64,000 nucleotides of DNA from Phytoactinopolyspora mesophila. Lineage in GTDB: Bacteria; Actinomycetota; Actinomycetes; Jiangellales; Jiangellaceae. Below are positions 36,849-45,890 of this stretch, one piece after another. Positions within the stretch are counted from its first letter, which is position 1, and the number at the start of each line of letters is the position of its first letter. A program made the position numbers and the translations under genes. The stretch is from the NCBI RefSeq assembly GCF_010122465.1, contig NZ_WLZY01000006.1, positions 366,478-430,477 of the forward strand, read 5' to 3'. Below the pieces are notes generated by a model that worked only from the letters and a program-made list of their open reading frames with translations, was not told where the DNA came from and searched no databases.

Positions 36849-38377
36849 CGGAGGACCTGACCAGGCGAACGGCTGCTCAGTTGGCCGACGCGGTTGCGAC
36901 GGGTGAGGTCAGCGCGGTCGAGGTCACGCAGGCGCACCTCGACCGGATCGCCACGGTGGACGCGGTGGGAGACGGCCGGCCGGGTGTGCACGCGTTCTTG
37001 CATGTCGATGCCGAGGGCGCGCTGGCCGCGGCGGCGGATGTCGACTCGCGCCGAGCCGCCGGTGAGCAGCTGGGCCCGCTGGCCGGCGTGCCGCTGGCGC
37101 TGAAAGACGTCATCACTACCTCAGACATGCCGACCACCGCGGGCTCGCGCATTCTGGAAGGGTGGCGTCCACCGTACGACGCGACTATCACCCGCAAGAT
37201 GCGTGCGGCCGGGCTCGTCATCCTGGGCAAGACCAACATGGACGAGTTCGCGATGGGATCCTCGACGGAGAACTCGGCGTTCGGGCCCACCCGCAACCCG
37301 TGGGATCTCAGCCGGATTCCGGGCGGCTCCGGCGGCGGATCATCGGCGGCGCTGGCGTCGTTCCAAGCCCCGCTCGCCATTGGCACCGACACCGGTGGTT
37401 CCATCCGGCAACCCGCGTCTGTCACCGGCACGGTCGGCGTGAAGCCCACCTACGGTGCCGTGAGCAGGTACGGGCTGATCGCCTGCGCTTCGAGTCTGGA
37501 CCAGGCCGGTCCTTGTGCCCGGACGGTTCTCGATACCGCGTTGCTTCATGGCGTCATCGCCGGTCATGATCCGCTTGACTCGACGAGCATCGACCAGCCG
37601 GTACCCGATGTCGTCGCCGCGGCGCGGCGTGGTGCCGACGGCGACCTCTCCGGCCTGCGGGTCGGCGTCGTGCGTGAGCTGGGCGGCGAGGGCTACCAGC
37701 CCGGCGTCGAGGCCCGGTTCACCGAGGCTGTCGAACTGCTCGGCAAACTCGGAGCCGAGGTTGTCGAGGTCTCGTGCCCCAACTTCAAGTACGCGCTGCC
37801 GGCGTACTACCTGATCCTGCCGAGCGAAGTCTCGTCCAACCTGGCCAGGTTCGATGCCATGCGTTACGGGCTGCGCGAGGGGGACGACGGCATGCGCAGC
37901 GCCGAGGAGGTCATGAACCTGACCCGGGGGGCCGGGTTCGGTGCTGAGGCGAAGCGGCGGATCATGCTCGGCACATATGCGCTCTCATCAGGCTATTACG
38001 ACGCCTACTATGGTCAGGCGCAGAAGGTGCGCACATTGATCGCACGCGACTTCGAGGCGGCATTCGGCCAGGTCGACGTGCTGGTCTCGCCGACGACGCC
38101 CACAACGGCGTTCCCGATCGGCGAGAAGGTGGACGACCCCCTGGCCATGTACAAGAACGACTTGTGCACCATCCCGAGCAACATGGCCGGCAACGCCTCG
38201 GCATCGTTCCCGTGCGGACTGGCCGAGGAAGACGGGTTGCCAGTCGGCTTGCACGTGATGGCGCCGGTGATGAGCGATGACCGCCTGTACCGAGTCGGGG
38301 CGGCCGTCGAGCAGGCGCTTGTCTCGCAGTGGGGTGGGTACTTGCTGGACAAGGCACCCGCCATGGGCGCGTCGTGA
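36845..38377 (+). CDS. gatA: Glutamyl/aspartyl-tRNA amidotransferase subunit A
   Basis: A 510-residue amidase. The Ser-cisSer-Lys site is visible: Lys in [10 protein letters not shown] near 79, the Gly/Ser-rich [15 protein letters not shown] near 160 (cis-Ser), and the nucleophile Ser in [16 protein letters not shown] near 183. It supplies ammonia from glutamine to GatB. GTG start at 36845, coupled to gatC. After its stop a 100-nt gap precedes the small gene 38480. Confidence 0.97.
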   Translation: MTEDLTRRTAAQLADAVATGEVSAVEVTQAHLDRIATVDAVGDGRPGVHAFLHVDAEGALAAAADVDSRRAAGEQLGPLAGVPLALKDVITTSDMPTTAGSRILEGWRPPYDATITRKMRAAGLVILGKTNMDEFAMGSSTENSAFGPTRNPWDLSRIPGGSGGGSSAALASFQAPLAIGTDTGGSIRQPASVTGTVGVKPTYGAVSRYGLIACASSLDQAGPCARTVLDTALLHGVIAGHDPLDSTSIDQPVPDVVAAARRGADGDLSGLRVGVVRELGGEGYQPGVEARFTEAVELLGKLGAEVVEVSCPNFKYALPAYYLILPSEVSSNLARFDAMRYGLREGDDGMRSAEEVMNLTRGAGFGAEAKRRIMLGTYALSSGYYDAYYGQAQKVRTLIARDFEAAFGQVDVLVSPTTPTTAFPIGEKVDDPLAMYKNDLCTIPSNMAGNASASFPCGLAEEDGLPVGLHVMAPVMSDDRLYRVGAAVEQALVSQWGGYLLDKAPAMGAS

Positions 38378-38479
38378 AGAACACAGCGGCTTGCCGAGTG
38401 TGCGCGTCGGCGTTCTCTCAGCAGGACGTAGGGTCGGGGCCGGGAAGAACACGCGGAGCGTACGTGAGGTGAAGCTGTT

Positions 38480-38698
38480 ATGAACATCAAGCACATCATC
38501 AAACTCACCAGCCAGGCGCTGGCCGCCGGCGGTGCGGTCCGAGCGTTCACGAAGGCCCGGCGAGAAGGTGACACGCTGAAGATGGTGGACGCGGGCTTGG
38601 CCGCTGCGTCGGTTGCCGTCGCTATCGCGGTTGTCGTACGCGAGGTACGTCAAGGCGAGGACCACTCCCGCATCGTTGAACTCGAGGACGCCTCCTGA
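38480..38698 (+). CDS. Small hydrophobic protein between gatA and gatB
   Basis: A 72-residue protein, [20 protein letters not shown] at the start, then a basic stretch ([12 protein letters not shown]) and a hydrophobic segment [14 protein letters not shown] with the charged tail [18 protein letters not shown] ribosome site GAGGTGAAGC precedes the ATG. Its TGA shares one base with the gatB ATG (TGATG), so it is almost certainly translated. I do not recognise a family. The N-terminal helix and one membrane segment suggest a small membrane-associated protein. A role tied to GatB is inference from position only. Confidence 0.75.
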   Translation: MNIKHIIKLTSQALAAGGAVRAFTKARREGDTLKMVDAGLAAASVAVAIAVVVREVRQGEDHSRIVELEDAS

Positions 38699-40215
38699 TG
38701 CCTGCTGTGACCACCGCACTGCCGAGTTTCGAGGCGGCGATCGCTCGGTTCGACCCGGTCATGGGCATGGAAGTGCATGTCGAGCTGGGCACCGTCACCA
38801 AGATGTTCTGTGGCTGTTCCACCGAGTTCGGGGGTGCGCCGAACACTCAAGTGTGCCCTACCTGCCTCGGACTACCCGGATCGTTGCCGGTGGTTAACCG
38901 GACGGCGGTGGAGTCGGCCATCCGGATCGGGCTGGCCCTCAACTGCGAGATCGCCGAGGCCTGCCGGTTCGCCCGGAAGAACTACTTCTATCCGGACATG
39001 CCGAAGAACTTCCAGATCTCGCAATACGACGAGCCCATCGCGTTCAACGGCTGGACCGATGTCACCGTCGACACCGATGACGGCCCACAGACCTTCAGGA
39101 TCGGCATCGAACGCGCGCACATGGAGGAAGACACCGGCAAGTCGCTGCATGTCGGTGGATCTACCGGCCGGATTCACGGTGCGAGCCATTCCATGCTGGA
39201 CTACAACCGCGCCGGTATCCCCCTGATCGAGATCGTCACCAAGCCGATCGAGGTCGATCCTGGACTGGCGCCCGCGGTCGCCAAGGCGTACGTCACTGAG
39301 TTACGCGAACTCATTCGTGCGTTGGGTGTATCCGAGGCGCGTATGGAGCTCGGTCAGATGCGCTGCGATGCGAACGTGTCGTTGAAGCCGAAGGGGGCCA
39401 GCGCGTTCGGTACCCGCACCGAGACGAAGAACGTGAACTCGCTTCGGTCGGTCGAACGGGCTGTCACCTACGAGATCCGCCGCCAAGCGGCGGTGCTGGA
39501 CGCCGGCACGGCCATCGTGCAGGAGACACGGCACTGGCACGAGGACACCGGCGAGACCACTGCCGGGCGGGTCAAGGAAGAAGCCGAAGACTACCGGTAC
39601 TTCCCCGAGCCCGACCTGGTGCCGGTGGCACCGTCGCGAGAATGGGTCGATCAACTACGCCAGACACTTCCCGAGCCGCCCGCGGCCCGTCGGGCGCGGC
39701 TACAGGCCGAGTGGGGCTTCACTGACTTGGAGATGCGCGATGTTGTCAATGCCGGTGCCGTCGCTCTGGTCGAGGAGACGATAGCCGCCGGGTCCGACGC
39801 CGCGGGTGCCAAGAAATGGTGGCTGGGTGAGATCGCCCGGACTGCCAATGAGCGCGGCACCGGGCTGGACAACGCCGGCATCACGCCGGCTGCTGTGGCC
39901 AGGGTGCAAGCGTTGATCGGCGAAGGCACGCTGAACGACAAACTGGCCCGCCAGGTGGTGGAAGGTGTGCTCGCCGGTGAAGGCTCCCCGGACGAGGTCG
40001 TCGCTTCGCGCGGGCTGGCCCTCATGTCCGACGACGCCGCGCTCGGCGCTGCCGTCAACGATGCCATCGCCGCTATGCCGGATGTTGCCGACAAGATCCG
40101 CGGCGGCAACATGGGCGCGGTTGGTGCGTTGATCGGCGCGGTCATGAAGTCCACTGGAGGACAAGCCGACGCCAAGCGGGCGCGGGAGCTGATCATGGAG
40201 CGGCTCGGCGGCTGA
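38698..40215 (+). CDS. gatB: Glutamyl/aspartyl-tRNA amidotransferase subunit B
   Basis: A 505-residue GatB. Signature segments: [96 protein letters not shown] and the C-terminal YqeY/tail domain ([24 protein letters not shown]). It carries the kinase and tRNA-binding functions of GatCAB. Coupled to the upstream 72-residue gene. A hairpin follows at 40241. Confidence 0.97.
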   Translation: MPAVTTALPSFEAAIARFDPVMGMEVHVELGTVTKMFCGCSTEFGGAPNTQVCPTCLGLPGSLPVVNRTAVESAIRIGLALNCEIAEACRFARKNYFYPDMPKNFQISQYDEPIAFNGWTDVTVDTDDGPQTFRIGIERAHMEEDTGKSLHVGGSTGRIHGASHSMLDYNRAGIPLIEIVTKPIEVDPGLAPAVAKAYVTELRELIRALGVSEARMELGQMRCDANVSLKPKGASAFGTRTETKNVNSLRSVERAVTYEIRRQAAVLDAGTAIVQETRHWHEDTGETTAGRVKEEAEDYRYFPEPDLVPVAPSREWVDQLRQTLPEPPAARRARLQAEWGFTDLEMRDVVNAGAVALVEETIAAGSDAAGAKKWWLGEIARTANERGTGLDNAGITPAAVARVQALIGEGTLNDKLARQVVEGVLAGEGSPDEVVASRGLALMSDDAALGAAVNDAIAAMPDVADKIRGGNMGAVGALIGAVMKSTGGQADAKRARELIMERLGG

Positions 40216-40240
40216 CACGCTGACCCAACTCATCTCTTCG

Positions 40241-40282
40241 GAGGCCGGTGCCCGTCGTCCTGCGGCGACAGTCGCCGGCCTC
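40241..40282 (+). terminator. Hairpin after gatB
   Basis: GAGGCCGG (40241-40248) pairs with CCGGCCTC (40275-40282) across a 26-nt loop that can pair internally (GTCCTGCGGCGAC). A short TCGTTT follows. Position 26 nt after the gatB stop suits a transcription end; the T-tract is weak. Confidence 0.5.
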
Positions 40283-40637
40283 TCGTTTGCGCTCTGATGC
40301 CGGTCATGCCCGCGCGCACTCGCCCAGCCGCACCCGTTCCTAGCCGGTGCCAGAAGGGTGGTTGGGCGTGCTTTTTCGCTTCTGGTGCTCTATTCCCATT
40401 TAGGCAGGCATGAATTTAGGAGCCTGTATTCACTCGTAAAAGTTCTTATGTCCCGTTTATGTCTTGGCGCGTCGCGTGGAAATTAACTAACGAGAACGGG
40501 CAGTTTTTGACTCCCTTCACGCGTGAATGACAACTAGTGGAGATGTACTTGACAGTGCCGCATCGCTGCCCGACTCTTCTCTGTGGCGGCCGCACTGATG
40601 AAGCCGTCAAGTCTGAACTTCTCTAGAGGAGAAACGT
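40283..40637. other. 355-bp AT-richer leader region of surface protein 1
   Basis: No gene is seen. The stretch 40400-40550 is much lower in GC than the genome (for example AAATTAACTAACGAG). It holds a 12-bp palindrome TTCACGCGTGAA at 40516-40527 and a consensus -35 TTGACA at 40549-40554 with a weak -10 at 40572-40577 after 17 nt. The ribosome site is GAGGAGAAACG before GTG 40638. The long leader suggests regulated expression. Confidence 0.5.
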
Positions 40638-42110
40638 GTGAACAGAGTCCTGCGTGGCCTCGCGGGCGGTGCGGCGGCGATCGCCGTCTCGCTGACCATG
40701 AGCGCCGCAGCAACAGCTATCAGCGCCGACGAGGCCGCTGAGCTCGTCGTGCCTACCACGACGGCACTAGATGATTCGGAATCTCACGTACTTCAAGACA
40801 TCGAGCGGCTGGACGCTGCCGATGTCGCGGCTGGTCTGGGCCTTCTCGACGGACTGGACCTTCCGGACATCAATATCGGAAACGACCTCTGCCTGCTTCC
40901 GTGGTACTGGCCGGGTCCCTTCAACGTGCTGACCGAAGGCCAGACCGGACACTACGAGGCCTGTAACGGCACTGGAACCTCCAGTGGCGAGGGCATCAAC
41001 ATCCTGAACAACGCCTGTATCGCGCCATGGCTGTGGCAGGGTCCCGTCAACGGTGGAACCAGCGGCCAGGAGGCGTACTACGTTGTGTGCCACACCGACG
41101 TCGACTCGGCCGACGGCGGCATCAACATCCTGAACAACGCCTGTGTGCTGCCGTGGTTGTGGCAAGGCCCGATCAACGTCTTCACCGAGGGTCAGAATGC
41201 CCACTACGTGGCCTGCAACAGCGATGGCTCGGTCGTCGAGGTCGATGAAGACACGACGGCCGACGGCGAGATGTTGGAGGCCAAGGGCATCAACATCGGG
41301 AACAACCTGTGCGCCGCTCCTTGGTTGTGGCAGGGCCCGTTGAACCTGCTGACCAATGGCCAGGAGGCGTACTACGAGGCTTGCAACAACGACGGCACCC
41401 TGACAGCCCAAGGCGCGAACATCCTCAATGACGCCTGCGCGGCGCCGTGGTTGTGGCAGGGCCCGTTCAACGTGCTGACCGATGGGCAGCAGGCTTACTA
41501 CGAGGCCTGCAATGGCACTGGAACATCCGGTAGCGGCGAGGGCATCAACATCCTGAACAACGCCTGCTTGCTGCCGTGGTTGTGGCAAGGCCCGGTCAAC
41601 CTGCTGACCAGCGGTCAGGAGGCCTACTACTCTTCCTGCAACACAATGCAGGAAGAGGAGATCGACGTCGACGTGGATGCGGACGTGGATGCTGATGTTG
41701 ACGCGGACGTGGATGCTGATGTTGATGCGGACGTTGATGCGGACGTTGATGCTGACGTGGATGCGGACGTGGATGCTGATGTTGACGCGGACGTTGATGC
41801 CGACGTTGATGCGGACGTGGATGCGGACGTTGATGCCGATGTTGATGCGGACGTTGATGCCGATGTGGATGCGGGCGTCGATGCGGACGTTGATGCGGAC
41901 GTTGACGCGGGCGTCGATGCGGGCGTGGATGCTGATGTTGATGCGGACGTTGACGCGGACGCGGATGCGGGCGTGGATGCTAATGGCGACGAGCTGCCCG
42001 ACACCGGTGCCGGCTCTGGCCAGCTGGTGATGCTGGCCGTGTTGCTGATGCTGGCTGGTGGCTTCGCGGCACTGGCCGTGAACCGCAAGGGTGCACTGCT
42101 GAAGAGCTGA
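40638..42110 (+). CDS. Sortase-anchored surface protein with six C-x23-C repeats and an Asp-Val-Asp-Ala stalk
   Basis: A 490-residue secreted protein. A signal peptide occupies residues 1-30. Six repeats lie at about 78-110, 119-151, 161-193, 217-250, 259-291 and 302-334; the consensus starts [18 protein letters not shown] and ends GQEAYYxxCN, with exactly 23 residues between the two Cys of each repeat. Residues about 342-447 are a stalk of DVDA units. The sorting signal is LPDTG at 453, then a hydrophobic helix and the basic tail NRKGALLKS. It should be covalently attached to peptidoglycan with the repeat domain exposed. I do not recognise the repeat family. Twelve Cys suggest disulfides. 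The C-terminus is duplicated in 42993-44699. Confidence 0.85.
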   Translation: MNRVLRGLAGGAAAIAVSLTMSAAATAISADEAAELVVPTTTALDDSESHVLQDIERLDAADVAAGLGLLDGLDLPDINIGNDLCLLPWYWPGPFNVLTEGQTGHYEACNGTGTSSGEGINILNNACIAPWLWQGPVNGGTSGQEAYYVVCHTDVDSADGGINILNNACVLPWLWQGPINVFTEGQNAHYVACNSDGSVVEVDEDTTADGEMLEAKGINIGNNLCAAPWLWQGPLNLLTNGQEAYYEACNNDGTLTAQGANILNDACAAPWLWQGPFNVLTDGQQAYYEACNGTGTSGSGEGINILNNACLLPWLWQGPVNLLTSGQEAYYSSCNTMQEEEIDVDVDADVDADVDADVDADVDADVDADVDADVDADVDADVDADVDADVDADVDADVDADVDADVDADVDAGVDADVDADVDAGVDAGVDADVDADVDADADAGVDANGDELPDTGAGSGQLVMLAVLLMLAGGFAALAVNRKGALLKS

Positions 42111-42166
42111 GCTCCTGGCTGAACGACGCTGAGGTCCGCACCCGCCGTGGGTGCGGACCTCAGCTG
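41976..42166 (+). repeat. 191-bp duplicated block, copy 1
   Basis: These bases match 44565-44755 with one difference (TTG against CTG near 42043). The block covers the end of the stalk, the LPDTG signal, the stop codon and the terminator hairpin. The stalk sequences on the 5' side are not alignable at base level, so identity starts sharply at GATGCTAATGG. This suggests recent duplication or gene conversion. Confidence 0.9.
42128..42164 (+). terminator. Terminator hairpin after surface protein 1
   Basis: Perfect 16-bp arms (42128-42143 with 42149-42164, left arm GCTGAGGTCCGCACCC) around a 5-nt loop, followed by TGTTTC. It lies 17 nt after the stop and is identical to 44717-44753. Confidence 0.85.
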
Positions 42167-42992
42167 TTTCGCGATGGGCTTCTGAGCACGCCGAGCGTCG
42201 AATGACATGCCGGGTCGCGCGACAGCCATGAACAGGGGATGCGCTCGGGCCACATCTCAGTGGTCATCATGCAACATGGGCATCCAGTGAGAAAGGTTCG
42301 CCCCCTGGGCCGATCCGGGAATACCAGATCTACAGCCCAGGGGGCGCTGCCGTGGAGAGTCAGTGTAATTCCTAACCTCCAAGCGTGAAGAATATCTTGG
42401 GGAGAATCTTGCACGCTTGTTGAAAGACTAACGAGCTTGGAATGGTTTGTCGACGACATTCGATGAACTTCACTGACGAGTCACTCTTTGTAAGAGTCGC
42501 AAGTGGGTGGATACATCGTAAATGTCAATATCTCGTCTACGTCTGCGTTCGTGGCTGCTGCCGACTGTGCACATTGCACGTCTCGGCGTCGGGACTGAGA
42601 TCGGTGTCCATCGCGACGGGGCCGATTCGTCTGCTCGCGATCTCGGCACGCCGAGCCGGATAACGAATCGGCAACAGCGACTCAGGCGGATCTTGGGGTA
42701 CTCGTATGGGTTTGCCGACCGATTCGTTCACATATGCCCACTACATCCATTCTGTGTTGTCCGAGTCCGTCCTAAATAGTGGCTATGTTCGAACTGGGTG
42801 TTGAGTGAGAAAAAAGAAATTTTCCCGGAATCTTTTTTGTCGATCTTCGGCATTCATAATGCCGACGGCCCCGCTGAACCGGTACCGTCTAGCCTCGGTG
42901 CTCGTTGGAGGATCATCTTGCTTGTCAATGATCTTGAGTCTACGAGTGATCATGTAAGTGAGTTACCAACAGTTCTCTTAGGGAGAAAAGGA
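42167..42992. other. 826-bp gene-free region with several hairpins, leader of surface protein 2
   Basis: No convincing gene on either strand. Three inverted repeats are visible: CGCCCCCTGGGC at 42299-42310 with its complement at 42335-42346; CAAGCGTG at 42380-42387 with CACGCTTG at 42412-42419; and GCCGATTCGT at 42621-42630 with ACGAATCGGC at 42663-42672, which encloses a second stem CTCGG/CCGAG at 42642-42655. The last 250 bp are AT-rich. The region may hold a long structured 5' leader. Confidence 0.55.
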
Positions 42993-44699
42993 ATGACTGT
43001 AACGAATCCGCGGAGGAAGCGCGCGGCCAGGACATTCGTGTCCGTCGGCGTCGCGTCCGCATGCGCTGTTGGCGTGTCTTTGGTTCACGTCGCAGCCGCA
43101 CCTCCTGACACCGAAGGGATGGGGAGCTTCAAAGCCGGTGCGGATGGCGGCTACCTGAACCTCGAGCTCAGCGCCGGAGGCGATCTCCCGGATCTTGGCG
43201 AGCTGCTGAGTGGCTCGGCCAAGATTGGGGCCGTACGTACGCAGGTGGACTCTGATGGCCTCGACCTTGGAGACGAGGTCTACAGCCACGCGTACGGCGC
43301 ACTCGCGGAGATCGAGGGCTTGGGCGTTGGGCCGCTGGACATCTACGTGACCGAGCAGCAGGCGTTGCCTCAGATGGACGAGCCGGCGGAGAGCCCCGGT
43401 CTGGACGTTGATCTCGGTGGACTCGGCTCGGCGCGGGGTATCCATGGCCTCAGCAAGGCGAACTGGGACGATGAGTTCCTCGCTCCCGGTGTCGATGGAG
43501 AGCTCGCGTGGGTCGACGCTGTGGCCGGAGACCTTGAGCTCCTGGATCTGGGGGACATCTTGGGGGGAGGGATCCTGCCGATTCCGATTCCCGGTGACCT
43601 GCTGGACGGGAATCTGATCCAGGCCCAGGCTGCCCAGATGTACACCGAGGCGGGCACTGAGGTGAAGGAGGATGGCAGTCTGGCTGCCTACTCCGAGATC
43701 TCGGGTGAGTTCGCTGGCGTTGACCTTTTCGGTGGCGTCGACAACGGCGGTGTCTCGGTCGGCATCGTCCCGGGCAGCGGCGAGGACAACATCGCGAGGA
43801 TGCGAGCCTACGCGAACGGTGAACCAGGCGGTGCGGCGATTGATGGCGGCGAGGTCGGCACCGAGCCGGAGTGGCCGCTGCTGGCACTGCTGGTTCCGTG
43901 TGACCTTGGTGTCCTCCCCGAGATTGGCGACGAGGGTCACTGCGGCATTGAGCTGGACGCCGGCATCTCGCAGACGATCAGCCTGCCGTCGGAGGACAAC
44001 CCGGTTGTGGTTCTCACGGCTGCGTTCGCCGACATCATCGACCAGGAGGTCGCTGAGGACGGCACTTCGGCATGGTTCAGCTTCGGTGGCATTCTCCTGG
44101 ACTTCACCGTCCAGATTCCGGGAACCTTCCCGCTGCCGGACACTGAACTGTTTAGCGGTCATGCCTCTTTCATGAGCTTCCCCGACGTCTACGCCGAGGT
44201 TCCGGAGGGTGGCATTTACCCGCCGGACGAGCAGGACGTCGATGCTGATGTTGACGCTGACGTGGATGCTGATGTTGATGCCGACGTGGACGCTGACGTG
44301 GATGCTGATGTTGATGCGGACGTGGATGCCGACGTGGATGCGGACGTTGATGCCGACGTGGATGCGGACGTGGACGCTGATGTTGATGCGGACGTGGATG
44401 CGGACGTTGACGCTGATGTTGATGCGGACGTGGATGCGGACGTTGACGCTGATGTTGATGCCGACGTGGACGCTGATGTCGATGCCGACGTTGACGCGGG
44501 CGTGGATGCTGATGTTGATGCGGACGTGGATGCCGACGTTGACGCGGATGCGGATGCGGATGCTGATGCTAATGGCGACGAGCTGCCCGACACCGGTGCC
44601 GGCTCTGGCCAGCTGGTGATGCTGGCCGTGCTGCTGATGCTGGCTGGTGGCTTCGCGGCACTGGCCGTGAACCGCAAGGGTGCACTGCTGAAGAGCTGA
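42993..44699 (+). CDS. Sortase-anchored surface protein with Asp-Val-Asp-Ala stalk, second copy
   Basis: A 568-residue secreted protein. ATG 42993 follows GGGAGAAAAGGA. Signal peptide: [33 protein letters not shown]. The ectodomain of about 390 residues is Gly/Asp/Leu-rich (for example [42 protein letters not shown]) and has only two Cys near residue 310-325 ([16 protein letters not shown]), so it is unlike the repeats of protein 1. The DVDA stalk runs about 417-525, then LPDTG at 531 and the same membrane tail. It should be wall-anchored. The ectodomain is not recognised; choice-of-anchor or adhesin type would be a guess. Confidence 0.85.
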   Translation: MTVTNPRRKRAARTFVSVGVASACAVGVSLVHVAAAPPDTEGMGSFKAGADGGYLNLELSAGGDLPDLGELLSGSAKIGAVRTQVDSDGLDLGDEVYSHAYGALAEIEGLGVGPLDIYVTEQQALPQMDEPAESPGLDVDLGGLGSARGIHGLSKANWDDEFLAPGVDGELAWVDAVAGDLELLDLGDILGGGILPIPIPGDLLDGNLIQAQAAQMYTEAGTEVKEDGSLAAYSEISGEFAGVDLFGGVDNGGVSVGIVPGSGEDNIARMRAYANGEPGGAAIDGGEVGTEPEWPLLALLVPCDLGVLPEIGDEGHCGIELDAGISQTISLPSEDNPVVVLTAAFADIIDQEVAEDGTSAWFSFGGILLDFTVQIPGTFPLPDTELFSGHASFMSFPDVYAEVPEGGIYPPDEQDVDADVDADVDADVDADVDADVDADVDADVDADVDADVDADVDADVDADVDADVDADVDADVDADVDADVDADVDADVDADVDADVDAGVDADVDADVDADVDADADADADANGDELPDTGAGSGQLVMLAVLLMLAGGFAALAVNRKGALLKS

Positions 44700-44755
44700 G
44701 CTCCTGGCTGAACGACGCTGAGGTCCGCACCCGCCGTGGGTGCGGACCTCAGCTG
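44565..44755 (+). repeat. 191-bp duplicated block, copy 2
   Basis: Matches 41976-42166 with a single base difference and carries the same LPDTG region, stop and terminator. Confidence 0.9.
44717..44753 (+). terminator. Terminator hairpin after surface protein 2
   Basis: Same 16-bp arms and 5-nt loop as 42128-42164, 17 nt after the stop, followed by TGCTTTGTT. Confidence 0.85.
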
Positions 44756-44884
44756 CTTTGTTCCGCGGGATACCCGGCAGAACGGGAATGGCGGCTGGCA
44801 TCGCCGATCAACTGACGGCCGTGATCAGAAGGTGATCAGGACCCCGTAGGGTTGGCACGTTCTCGCACTTCCCGGCGGCTACAT

Positions 44885-45664
44885 ATGGTCGTGCGCCGCC
44901 GGGAGCCAACCCGCGCAATGAGGAGGTTCACCGTCGACATCTGGGCTTGGCTGTCGGATTACCGGCTGGACGAATCGCTCGCCTCGATGCCGGAGGAGCA
45001 GGTTCTGGCCGTCGCGGTGATCGCCATCGCGCTCGCCGTACACCGCGTCACCTGGAACGTCATCGGCTATCCGGTGACCATCGTGCACGAGATCGGGCAC
45101 GCATTGGCCGCCGTCGTCGCTGGGTATCGCGTGCACGGCATCACCGTGAACGGCGACATGTCTGGCGCGACCAACTTCGCTGGCAAGGGGACGTTCCGTG
45201 TTCTGTGGGCCTTGTGGTGGGGGTACCCCGCGCCCGCGGTAGTTGGTGCGGGGCTGATGTGGGCGGTGTCGCAGGGGTGGGCGCGAGTCGCTCTGGCGGT
45301 GCTCGTCGTCGGGATGGCCTTGACATTTCTTTTCTCCCGGAGCTGGCACACCGTCGGCGTAGTGCTCGCCACCGGCATCGTGCTCGGCCTGGTGGCGTGG
45401 TTCGCGGATCCGTTGATTCAGAACGTCGTGGTTTTCGCCTTCGCCTGGCTGCTGATCGTCGGCGCGGTCCGCGCGTGGTGGGCGGTGACCCGCAGCCATC
45501 TCACCCGTCGCGGAATGTCGCGCTCGGACGCCTACATGATGGCCAGGCGAGTCCGCGGCCTTCCGGCAGCGTTCTGGCTCTTCACATTCGCCGTGGTGAT
45601 TGCTGCGGCAGCGTGGTTCGGCGTCACGACAGTGTTGGATGTGCTCGACTGGCCAGCCTCATGA
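44885..45664 (+). CDS. M50-like membrane protein with HEIGHA motif
   Basis: About 259 residues with six hydrophobic segments. The motif VTIVHEIGHALAAVVAGYRVHGITVNGDMSGATNFAG has the zinc-binding H-E-x-x-H typical of M50-type intramembrane proteases (M50B-like). GLPAAFWLFTFAVVIAAAAWFGV is the last segment. The usual third ligand (an Asp in N-x-x-P-D-G) is not obvious, so activity is uncertain. Starts at 44885 (GGCGG upstream) and 44918 are both possible; 44885 is shown. No partner is evident nearby. Confidence 0.75.
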   Translation: MVVRRREPTRAMRRFTVDIWAWLSDYRLDESLASMPEEQVLAVAVIAIALAVHRVTWNVIGYPVTIVHEIGHALAAVVAGYRVHGITVNGDMSGATNFAGKGTFRVLWALWWGYPAPAVVGAGLMWAVSQGWARVALAVLVVGMALTFLFSRSWHTVGVVLATGIVLGLVAWFADPLIQNVVVFAFAWLLIVGAVRAWWAVTRSHLTRRGMSRSDAYMMARRVRGLPAAFWLFTFAVVIAAAAWFGVTTVLDVLDWPAS

Positions 45665-45890
45665 CCGTTGATCGGCCGTTAGCCCTGCGTCTGCCCGTCT
45701 TGCCCGGCATACACGCCCCATGTGGACATCTCGCTGCGTAACTGGTCGAGGTCGCTGCTGAGCTGGCGGTAGCCGGCGTTCATTGGAAACGGTGTGGCGA
45801 GGCCCGCGCGCTTCGTACGGCGTTGCGGCGGACCAGTCGCTGCTCGCGGGCTGGTCCGCCGCGAAGGCTGATACCGGGTCTGGCCCCAGG

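Noticed and set aside
41659..41980. Tandem DNA repeats as a CRISPR-like or VNTR array
   Set aside because: Units are short, in frame, vary by synonymous changes and lack spacers; it is protein repeat coding.
41627..42253. Long minus-strand frame of Ser-Ala-Ser-Thr repeats
   Set aside because: It is the mirror of the GAY-GTN stalk repeats of the surface protein; no start signal or signal peptide, and the plus-strand protein is complete.
42445..42780. Small plus-strand frames in the leader of surface protein 2
   Set aside because: Overlapping inverted repeats, Cys/Arg-rich and without ribosome sites.
44216..44677. Minus-strand Ser-Ala-Ser-Thr frame under surface protein 2
   Set aside because: Same explanation as the frame at 41627-42253.
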